Assembly: GCA_037349105.1 (NCBI GenBank)
Contig: JAYJMM010000075.1
Location: forward strand, 1,178,001 to 1,242,000
Direction of reading: 5' to 3'
Length of the DNA stretch: 64,000 nucleotides
Source of the DNA: Limnomonas spitsbergensis
Taxonomy: Eukaryota; Chlorophyta; Chlorophyceae; Chlamydomonadales
A model generated the notes under the pieces. It saw nothing but the letters and a program-made list of their open reading frames with translations. It did no database searches and was not told where the DNA came from. Positions 32,211 through 40,418 of this stretch are shown here, piece after piece (the stretch's first letter is position 1; each line of letters opens with the position of its first letter). Position numbers and translations under genes: made by a program.

Positions 32211-33017
32211 CAGGCAGCCTTCATCGTGAGAGAAGTCTGAGTGCTTGCACATCGGGCAAACGGTACGGAAGTCTGGCCTCTTCTGGCTTGAGTCTTTCTT
32301 CACGCCACCCTGGATCTTCCAAGGCTCCTTCTTGCCCTTGCTGCCCTGTGGGTGGACATTGGGAATGCCTTTCAATTTAGGGCGATAAGGTTGTCGGTCA
32401 TGTGCTTGATCATGAACAGGGACCATGCCTTGCAATTGCATGACCACAGTGTGTTTTGCAAGATCTTCCCAATCTGTCCATGCAGCACCAGTGCGGGGGT
32501 CGACCTTAGAGGTCTCCCGTGTTTCTTTCTTGAGCCCTTGCCAGTACATTAATACCAGATCAGGTGCAGATGGTGATGGTGGGCCAGCCCTGTTGAGGAG
32601 TACTTTAAATGAGGTTTGGTTCTCGGTTGGTGAGCCCTTTTGGCTTATGTGGTGCAGTGCCGATCGTGCCACACGTTGTCGGCCTGGTTTGCTGAATGCA
32701 GCTAGCAGAGCAGCTTTAAACTGATCCCATGAGATGGTCTCTTGCTTATTCAGGATGGGTTCAGCAAATGCCAGGTAAGCTTCTAGAGCTTTGCCAGCAA
32801 GCATGTTCATGCCATGCACTGCCCAATCTTGCATAGGTACCTTGTTTCCGGACAGGTAGTTTGCAAATAACATAAGTGAGTCCTCAATTATGTCATCAGC
32901 CCCCCCTTTAAATTTTAGGGGCTCCGGCACACGGCATCTGTTGTGCGCGCGGTCAGTGGTAGGTATTTCGACCGTTGGGCTTACCTCAGCCATAGCCGAA
33001 GGTCCTGCGACAGTCAA
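32124..33017 (-). CDS. G2 Gag protein
   Basis: 297 aa from an ATG at 33017. The sequence PEPLKFKGGADD opens a capsid-like helical region (FANYLSGNKV, WAVHGMNMLAGKALEAYL, ISWDQFKAALLAAFSKPG), the retrotransposon gag pattern. Near the end a variant zinc knuckle, CPMCKHSDFSHDEGC, replaces the usual C-x2-C-x4-H-x4-C spacing. Gag would assemble the particle and package the RNA. The pol frame overlaps the last ~95 nt of gag in the -1 frame, so Pol could be made by -1 frameshifting as in many Ty3/gypsy elements. No classic heptamer slip site is obvious. Confidence 0.85.
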   Translation of the reverse strand: MTVAGPSAMAEVSPTVEIPTTDRAHNRCRVPEPLKFKGGADDIIEDSLMLFANYLSGNKVPMQDWAVHGMNMLAGKALEAYLAFAEPILNKQETISWDQFKAALLAAFSKPGRQRVARSALHHISQKGSPTENQTSFKVLLNRAGPPSPSAPDLVLMYWQGLKKETRETSKVDPRTGAAWTDWEDLAKHTVVMQLQGMVPVHDQAHDRQPYRPKLKGIPNVHPQGSKGKKEPWKIQGGVKKDSSQKRPDFRTVCPMCKHSDFSHDEGCLVHLAFKMTAEKRKKMMPPAQGGRPNRKG

Positions 33018-33709
33018 AGCCGAAGCTCCTGCCTTTTTGCCAGCCTTATGTTTCTCCAGCTGCTCAGCTGCTCATGGCTGTTCACCACGTTGGGTGCTTG
33101 GATAGCCAAGCGGAGGGCCGCCAGGCCTGCTGTGACCCTGGCCTTGACACCTCGAAGGTTGGTTCGAAGGTGGACATTTTGTTTGGTAAGCGCTACGCCT
33201 TTTTCATGGCTGACTTCTTTGCCTTCTTATAAATCTGTTATTGATTCAGTGGTGGCTGTCGCAGCGGCATTGCGTATCACTGTTGTGGTGACACTAATTG
33301 CTTTTATATGAGGCTTGCCACAAACGATGACTTCCGAATGAACGAAATGCCTTTTATCCTCCTTATAGGAGAGACTTTTGGCTGTTAAGATCTGTGAAGA
33401 CCTCGATCGAAACTGGGCGGAATTTCTTTTGAGAAATCCTTGGTCAGACGTTTTGTCTGCCGTTGGTCAGACACTGGGTCTGCCGGAGGTCAGACTCGTG
33501 GTCTGCCTTTAGCTTCACCGAAGTGAGCTCTTGGTGCGACTGTGTTTAACAGACGCCCAAGGGAAACGTGTTTTCACACGCGCCTTACGAGTGCTTGCAC
33601 ACACGTGAAGGGCTTTGCGTTTCGGTGCCAATTGTTTGACACCCCCCTAGGTCCCTCAATCGATCAGAGGCAAGTCGATACCTGCCCCCAACACTGCTCG
33701 AGAAATCAA

Positions 33710-33890
33710 TGTAGCAACCTGCACACCTGGTGCAGATGTACTATAATAGTTAAGTTGTAAAGAGCACAGCCTCGCTCTATACTGTCTGTGCCTCCTTAGG
33801 ATGCGGTATATCATCCATTGCACAGTCCAGATGTACATCACATGTACATCAGTATTCCATCTCAGACCTAGTAGCTTTAGGAACGCTTCA
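33710..33890 (-). repeat. G2 5' LTR
   Basis: 181 bp; two substitutions relative to the 3' LTR (AGAGCACAG versus AGAGCACCG, and the last triplet but one). Confidence 0.95.
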
Positions 33891-34070
33891 GATGGGCAGG
33901 CCCCCGGACGGTGCTTAAGACTTCCATGCTTTGTACAAGGGCAGGCTAGGGTGGGATGCTCTGACTTTTGTGGAGGGCGTGGTAGTTTTCGATGAGGCTG
34001 AGTCGTTTCAGCGGCCGGGGCTTCCTTTCTCTGGGCCCCTACTGACTATTGTTGGCCCAGGGCATGGAGT
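33891..34070 (+). mobile_element. LINE copy E, 3' part (right of gypsy G2)
   Basis: Translation LGWDALTFVEGVVVFDEA matches the C-terminal end of copy D (EWDALAFVDAIVDF). Joined across the GATGG duplication to the fragment at about 27580-27611, the nucleotide sequence lines up with copy D (GGGAGC...GGGTGGGCAGG...). So G2 landed inside this LINE. The family 3' tail is not visible before the minisatellite region starts. Confidence 0.65.
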
Positions 34071-34615
34071 CCAGGGACCGCCTCATTATTGTTCCCCCAA
34101 GCCATTGCATCCCATTCTGTCCTCCGCCCTGTGCTTGAGTAGTTGGGGGAGAGCTTGTTGAACAGGGATATCCCTGATGGGATACTGATAGGCGTGCATG
34201 CTGACGACAATATAGCACGCTTAGCCCCCACATTGTGCCTGAGCCACCTCCCTTTCCTCTGATTGGACTTGACCACACCCACCTTGGCCTGCTTGTTGGG
34301 TGCCTTATCCTGAGGAGCAGGCCTCTTGAGCCGAGGGCACTCCTGTGAAGGGACGTGGCTGTACAATGAAGATGACAGGCCAAGGGGGGTGGCAGCAGCT
34401 CCAGGCTGTCGCAGCATGACTTGAGCTCCAGCAGGCCTAGCCATCAGGTACAGGGGGGTGGCAGCAGCTCCAAGCAGTTGCAGCATGACTCCAGCAGGCC
34501 TAGCCAGCTGAGACAAGGAGGAGGCAGCATCTCCAAGCTGCATCATGCTGCCCTGGGCTCCAGCAGGCCTAGCCAGCTGTGGCAGGGGGGAGACAGCACC
34601 TCCAAGCTGTTGCAT
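34046..34615 (-). CDS. Hypothetical protein tail downstream of the 23-residue repeats
   Basis: A minus-strand frame that begins inside the minisatellite and continues about 110 codons beyond it through non-repetitive sequence (SQECPRLKRPAPQDKAPNKQ, then KSNQRKGRWLRHNVGAKRA) to a stop at 34046. The basic, non-repetitive end suggests it could be the real C-terminus of a repeat protein. Upstream, frame switches in the array prevent a single continuous frame. No family recognised. Confidence 0.3.
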   Translation of the reverse strand: MQQLGGAVSPLPQLARPAGAQGSMMQLGDAASSLSQLARPAGVMLQLLGAAATPLYLMARPAGAQVMLRQPGAAATPLGLSSSLYSHVPSQECPRLKRPAPQDKAPNKQAKVGVVKSNQRKGRWLRHNVGAKRAILSSACTPISIPSGISLFNKLSPNYSSTGRRTEWDAMAWGNNNEAVPGLHALGQQ

Positions 34616-35715
34616 GCTGACCTGGGCTCCAACAGGCCTATCCAGCTGGGGCAGAGTGAGGTAGCACCTCCAAGCTGCATCATGCTGCCCTGGGACCCAA
34701 CAGGCCTAGCCAGCTGAGGCAGGGGAGGGCAGCACCCCCAAGCTGTTGCATGCTGACCTGGGCTCCAAGAGGCCTAGCCAGCTGAGGCAGGGGGGAGGGC
34801 AAAACCTCCAAGCTGTTGCATGCTGCCCTGGGCTCCAAGAGGCCTAGCCAGCTGAGGCAGGGGGGAGGCAGCACCTCCAAGCTGTTGCATGCTGACCTGG
34901 CCTCCAGCAGGCCTAGCCAGCTGAAACAAGGGGGAGGCAGCACCTCCAAGCTGCATCATGCTGCCCTGGCCTCCAACAGGCCTAGCCAGCTGAGGCAGGG
35001 GGGAGGCAACACGTCCAAGCTGTTGCATGCTGCCCTGGGCTCCAACAGGCCTAGCCAGCTGAGGCAGGGGGGAGGCAGCACCTCCAAGCTGTTGCATGCT
35101 GCCCTGGGCTCCAAGAGGCCTAGCCAGCTGAGGCAGAGGGGAGGCAGCACCCCCAAGCTGTTGCATGCTGACCTGGGCTCCAAGAGGCCTAGCCAGCTGA
35201 GGCAGGGGGGAGGGCAGCACCTCCAAGCTGTTGCATGCTGACCTGGCCTCCAGCAGGCCTAGCCAGCTGAGACAGGGGGGAGGCAGCACCTCCAAGCTGC
35301 ATCATGCTGCCCTGGGCTCCAGCAGGCCTAGCCAGCTGAGGCAGGGGGGAGGCAGCACCTCCAAGCTGTTGCATGCTGCCCTGGGCTCCAAGAGGCCTAG
35401 CCAGCTGAGGCAAGGGGAAACAGCATCTCCAAGCTGTTGCAGCATGCTGCTCTGGACTCCAACAGGCCTAGCCAGCTGAGGCAGGGGGGAGGCAGCACCT
35501 CCAAGCTGTTGCATGCTGACCTGGGCTCCAAGAGGCCTAGCCAGCTGAGGCAGGGGGGAGGCAGCACCTCCAAGCTGTTGCATGCTGCCCCGGGCTCCAA
35601 GAGGCCAAGCCAGCTGAGGCAGGGGGGAGGCAGCACCTCCAAGCTGTTGCATGCTGCCCCGGGCTTCAAGAGGTCTAGCCAGCTGAGGCAGGGCGGGGGC
35701 AGCACCTCCAAGCTG
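34380..35715 (-). repeat. 69-bp (23-codon) minisatellite, about 19 copies
   Basis: Head-to-tail 69-bp units around the plus-strand words GGCCTAGCCAGCTGAGGCAG, GGAGGCAGCACCTCCAAGCT and GTTGCATGCTG. Since 69 is a multiple of three and the unit lacks stops in most frames, several frames on both strands stay open. One minus-strand frame reads ARPLGAQGSMQQLGGAASPL per unit and runs into a unique C-terminal part at 34380-34046. Occasional 1-3 bp length changes switch frames. Confidence 0.9.
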
Positions 35716-36336
35716 GCTTGCAGCATGAATGCATGATCAGATAGCAGCATAAGGTGTTGGGGGTCACCACGTGCTTCTGCCAATGCAGCAAGTCCCAAGT
35801 CCTGAAGGGATGGGGGAGATGCAGGACGCCAGGCTGCCGGTGCTCCCCGGCGCGATCTGAGGAGCTGCTTAGTCTCCTTGATGAGCTTCTCCTCATTAGA
35901 CACACCCGCTGGGAGCAGCTGACGGTCAAGGTACTCAAACAAGAACAGCTCCTATGTTTCAGGCAGGTCAAACATGCCTGGGCATTGCAGGGCAACCTTA
36001 GCTTGCTGAGCTGAAGCATTGGCTGTGACCATTAGAGGTAGATCATAGCAGTCATATCACTCATATGTGACTCCTCCTGCCCTTTCTGCTGTTCTGTCCA
36101 GATTCCAAGCCAGGTTTTTCACAGACATCAGGCGTGTGGCATTGGCGAGTGGCGACAGAATTATACCCGCCACTCAGGATATCATGAAAATGGCGAAAGT
36201 AGTTTTCGTTTTTATCGCTGCCCCTGAAGCAAAGCCGCGGAGGGGGCCTACTAGCATCCTTCTCAACGTTGATGTGCAGAGGCACCTTCTCCCACACTCC
36301 ATTGACCAGGGTCTCTGCATCTGAAAAGAACATCAT
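35700..36336 (-). pseudogene. Unrecognised minus-strand coding segments upstream of the minisatellite
   Basis: Two segments look protein-like. At 36336-36165, DAETLVNGVWEKVPLHINVE and RHFHDILSGG, preceded by TTTTCAG and followed by a G|GTATAA donor-like site. At about 36050-35710, LMVTANASAQQAKVALQCPG, then MFDLPET, an in-frame TAG, then ELFLFEYLDRQLLPAGVSNE, running into the repeats. The TAG interrupts an otherwise continuous frame; it also forms a possible splice acceptor (ACATAG|GAG). Either this is an exon boundary or a nonsense mutation in a decaying gene. I do not recognise the family. Confidence 0.35.
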
Positions 36337-36498
36337 GCATGCCTTGCATTAACACAAGATACTAATTAAAATAAGATACTAACAGTACAGTAGATTGCAA
36401 TATAATTGTAGAGAATTTAGGTTTTTTTGCAGTACGGTCACAGGGGACTGCAAAAGTACGGTCAGAGGTCTGGTCCAACTAGCGCCACTCACCACTGT

Positions 36499-36511
36499 AA
36501 TGGTAAGAAGT
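36499..36511. repeat. 13-bp target-site duplication AATGGTAAGAAGT of LINE copy D (left copy)
   Basis: Identical to 38734-38746, which is the first unit of a five-copy array on the other side of the element. Confidence 0.85.
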
Positions 36512-38733
36512 CAATGACGTTACACCTCTGGGCCATGCACAAGAAGGCTCGGCCGCGTGGGCGCCCAACTGTTCAGTAAAGAAAAACTAAAAGAAAGAGG
36601 GAACACAAAATAAAGGAACAAAAGGAGAAGCTGGGAGGGCAAACAAGTCCGACGGCATCTCAGCCCCTCTAGCAACTAGCCCTTAATAAAGTCTACAATA
36701 GCGTCCACAAAAGCAAGTGCATCCCACTCCTGCCCGGCCTGGTACAGCTGGTGGAAGTTTGTGGCATCGTTCGGGGGACCTGCCCACCCCCGCTCCCGTA
36801 ACTGCTTCCTGACACAAGGGCATTGGAAGCAAGCATGTAGTGCATCCTCTACATGCTCGCCATCACCCCTTGACCAACATCGTTGGTAGTAGCGTGCCTC
36901 TCGTCGCTGACCGCTGCGCCGTCCTCTGGTGTCAGCCGCGCTGATCGCGCCAAGCCGTAGTCGCAAATTTTTGCGAACACAAGCACACTCCCCCGTGCTG
37001 GTGCGGCTCCTGGCTTGTGTCTGCTCAGTGGCAGGGTCCCTAGGGTCCCCCCCGCCGCTTGCGTCCAGCTCGTAGGCTGCGTCAACAAATGCCAGCACCT
37101 CTGTGACGGGTAGGCGCTGTAGGTCAGCTGCTGCCTCGCACAATGTGGGGGCGGCTGCCCCCCGCTCCAGCTCCTCCAGTATACCCAGCAGATCAGAGCT
37201 ACAAGTGCATCCTTCAGTGCCCTAGCTGACTGCCAGCTGCATATCTGCTGCCATGGCCTCCGCCATTAGAGGGCTGTCTTGCTGTGCTGTCGGTGCCATC
37301 GCTGTATTGTAGAAGCGGAGGATATGGGTCCACCAGTCTCGCTGTAAAGGCTGGATCTGCAGCTCTCTCATGACTCCCCAGCTGGCAGCTGATGCGGATA
37401 GCCCCGCAGCCCGGCGCATGTGCTGAAGCAGGTTGGACTGCATCTTGTTGTGGGGACATTGCCACAGCCGAAGGTGGCTGGTGGCCCACACCACGTCGCC
37501 GTACTTGGCCGCAGGCGCTGCGTGAACAGCTGCCAACCTGATGCGAGTTGGTAGATGATGCCTTAGGCGCACCTTGGCGGCCATGCGGCGAACGCGGTGC
37601 AGCACGGCAGCCAAAGGCGCCTCTCTACCTTGCATGGCCCTCTTCAAGCTGCTGCTTTCGTGCTGAATGATGCCCAAGAGCTTGAATTCTTGGACACGCT
37701 TCAGCACGGCGCGGTCAGGGCTGTACACGCACAAATGGGCTGGCTGTCGGCGCTGCGCTGCTAAGCGGCTGCCGAACTCCATGATCTCTGTCTGCCGATG
37801 TTGACCTGGAGCTGTTTATCTGCCGCATACTTATGCAGGGCATCAAGCATGCGCTGCAGCCCTGCTGGGGTGCAGGCTAGCAGGGAGAGATCATCCGTAT
37901 ACAGCAGGTAGCATAGCTGTCGCCCCGCCTGTAGCGCAATGCCCTCTGCAGGGCACGTGGCTGCAAGAATGGCCGGCAGGTCGCTGAGGTATAGACTAAA
38001 TAGCAGGGGGCTCAGAGGACAGCCCTGCTTGATGCCTCTGGTGCAAGGCACAGGACCAGTACGCTTGTGGCCGTGGCCGTGTAAACTGTACCGGCATATA
38101 GCGCTTGCACAGCGTGTAACAGACATGCAGGCATGTGAAGGTGCTCGCATACATGCCGCCACAACTGTCCCTGCGACACGCTGTCGTAGGCCTTGGTGAA
38201 GTCCACAAAGGCTACATGCAGCTTGCCACGGCCTGCAGCTGCCCTTTGAGCATGGACTGCATGCCTGAGGAAAGCGGCCTGGAGCATGCTACGGTGACGT
38301 TGAAGCCCAAACTGCTCAGGAGGGATGTGGCCGTGCAATCGTGCCCAGTCATCAGTGATGGCTGTGAGCATGCTCGCCTACAGCCAGTAAAGCAGTCTGG
38401 TGATGGCGATGGGCCGGTAATGACAGGGTCAAGGGGGTCGCCCTTCTTGTAATTTGTTAATACGCTGAATCCTAACCTGCCAGGCACTAGGCATTCCCCC
38501 CCGCACCGCCATCGCGGTAGACCAGTCATGCAGCAGATCCCTCAGCCAGTGCCGTTGCTCCCCCTCTGAATCGTCCTCTACCACGGCCAGCTTGATGAAG
38601 GGTGCTGCCAGACCGTCTAGGCCTGCCACGGTGTGCATGCGCATGCGGTAGAAAGCCCTGTCGAAGCAAGAGGCAAGCTGTGCAGTTGACACGCCTAGCT
38701 CCTCCGGCTGAGCGGAGGTAGGCAGGGGGCAAG
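36512..38733 (-). mobile_element. LINE copy D, 5'-truncated, 2222 bp
   Basis: Best-preserved RT domain of the family, in several frames. N-terminal RT at 38692-38429 (HTVAGLDGLAAPFIKL). Motif A at about 38200 (HVAFVDFTKAYDSVSQ). Motif B at about 38020 (GIKQGCPLSPLLFSLY). Catalytic Y-T-D-D at about 37890 (YLLYTDDLSLLA). Thumb region at about 37680 (KRVQEFKLLGIIQHES). A C-terminal cysteine/histidine region follows (CWSRGDGEHVEDALHACFQC, about 36870-36810), with the stop at 36676. A ~160-bp 3' UTR ends CCCAGAGGTGTAACGTCATTG at 36512. There is no poly(A). Flanking 13-bp duplications confirm an intact insertion. The RT class fits L1-like LINEs; Zepp of Chlorella is a possible relative, not verified. 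Confidence 0.88.
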
Positions 38734-38798
38734 AATGGTAAGAAGTAATGGTAAGAAGTAATGGTAAGAAGTTATGGTAAGAAGTAATGGTAAGAAGT
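38734..38798. repeat. Five tandem 13-bp units AATGGTAAGAAGT
   Basis: Four perfect units and one with a single change (TATGGTAAGAAGT), at the 5' boundary of LINE copy D. One further copy lies at its 3' boundary. Confidence 0.9.
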
Positions 38799-40418
38799 AA
38801 TACCTTCTCTGATCAGGTTGAAAGCCTTTGAGGCACACTCCATGTGAGCTGTAGCTTTCTACTTCTGCATGCTAGCCCGCCTCCTGACCTCCCATGCCCC
38901 ATGCATGTTAGTTGAGCGTCTTTCTCTGGCCTTTGGTGCTTGCCTTTTCCCTTCACTTCTCAGGTGCAGTCCACCTGTCCATTGCATTCCGCAGCCAGAG
39001 GTTGCATGGCCACGACAGAGCGTCCCAAAACAGTATGGAGCTGTCTGCAAAGGGCTTCAAGGGACTCTGCTAGGACCTGGCATGGATGACCCAGCCAGGA
39101 GGGCCTGGCATGGAAGACCCTACAAGGAGGTCCTGGCATGGACGTCCCAGCAAGGAGGACCTGGCATGGATGACCCAGCAAGGAGGACCTGGCATGGATG
39201 ACCCAGCAAGGAGGACTCTGCCGGTGAAGTACAACTGCTGGCACTACCCGTCTGGCAGCTGCTGCTGTTAGCCAGCCTTGCACGATATCATAGCAGCTCT
39301 AGGCAATTACTGCTCATTATTTCAGATGTGTTTGGCAAAGTTTACAAAGGTAAACTTACAACCGCCAGCAGTGTGATGCCTTGTTTAACGCGAAGGATTG
39401 TGACAACTGGCTGTTTGTGCCTATTTGTTTTGAACTAGCGGACTAGAAGAGACTGACTAGACCCCTATTGCACCCCGCTTGCAAAGATGTTACTTAGGCC
39501 TCTGCATGTAGCGCATATTGATATGGCTATTGCGAACATGGTTACGAACATGGGTCCACGGCAGATGAGCCATATGTAAATATGTTGATTATTACAAAAT
39601 TTGCTTTAACAGATCCGCAGTAGATAGTACCGGTAAATCGCCCAACTCTGGGCCCTCACACACATGCACAAAACAGAGTATCCTAACCTCTGTAGAGCTT
39701 TGAAATATCCAATGTAATCAGGGGTGTCGTAATCCTGAATAATCTGGGGTGCTGTGCACTGAAATGTGCAGTTGTTGTACCTCAATAAGAAAACACATTA
39801 ATCAAAACCGTGCAAGATGCTGCAGGTATCCTCAATTCATAGTGCATGATGCCCATCAATCAATGTGCATAGTACATACCGGTAATCAATTGTCATCCTT
39901 AAATCATGGTGCATGATGCATGGTCTATCATCATCCTTGAAAATACTTCAATCTAAATGGTGCATGATGCCGTTAATAATTCAGTGCGCATCATCAATCA
40001 CCATCCTTGAATCACTGTGACTTGTGCATGATCAATCTTTAGTTCATTGCCCTTGCATGATTTTGCATGACATTATTCAATCATTGTGCATGTTGCTACC
40101 ATGCTGTTGGTACCATCAATTCAGAAAACACATCAATATATCATTATGCATAATGCCCGCATGATGATGCCGGTATATGCTAATAAATCAAAGTTCGGCA
40201 TTGTCTTATTGGCTTCCTAGACCATGTCACCTTCGTGCCCCAAAATATGCATTCAGCTCTGCCAGTCTTTGGCATGCATGTTTAAGGCATTGGGTGGTGC
40301 AATTCAAATTATCGGTACAAAGTCCTTGCGACCAACCCTCAGGTAGCAGAATGCTAGCAATGGATTGTTGCTAAACTTGCACCTCAGTAATCAGCAATAT
40401 TAAAATGTCGTAAGTGAC
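38799..40418. other. Intergenic with a 28-bp minisatellite and TGCATGAT-rich sequence
   Basis: 39076-39215 holds five 28-bp units (CCTGGCATGGATGACCCAGC + AAGGAGGA). From 39830 to 40170 the sequence is dense in TGCATGAT/ATCAATCA words. The same block recurs at 42655-42980 as part of the 2.8-kb duplication. No gene recognised here. Confidence 0.5.

Larger units (their letters stand above)
27612..33890 (-). mobile_element. Ty3/gypsy chromovirus G2, full length, young
   Basis: 6279 bp with 181-bp LTRs (27612-27792 and 33710-33890) that differ at only two positions, TG...CA ends (the right LTR ends TCA) and a GATGG duplication. It has gag, then pol in the order protease-RT-RNase H-integrase-chromodomain, the layout of chromoviruses. 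The minus-strand sequence just before the 3' LTR, AAGTGGGGGGTTA, is the polypurine tract. The PBS region beside the 5' LTR reads TTGATTTCTCGAGCAG and I cannot match it to a tRNA. It is inserted in LINE copy E. Confidence 0.95.

Noticed and set aside
34400..35720. CRISPR-like array
   Set aside because: Contiguous 69-bp units without unique spacers, in a eukaryotic context; a minisatellite.
34816..35736. Plus-strand open frames of about 100-140 codons with GSKRPSQLRQGGGS repeats
   Set aside because: Shadow of the 69-bp minisatellite; no start context, unique flank or second exon on the plus strand.
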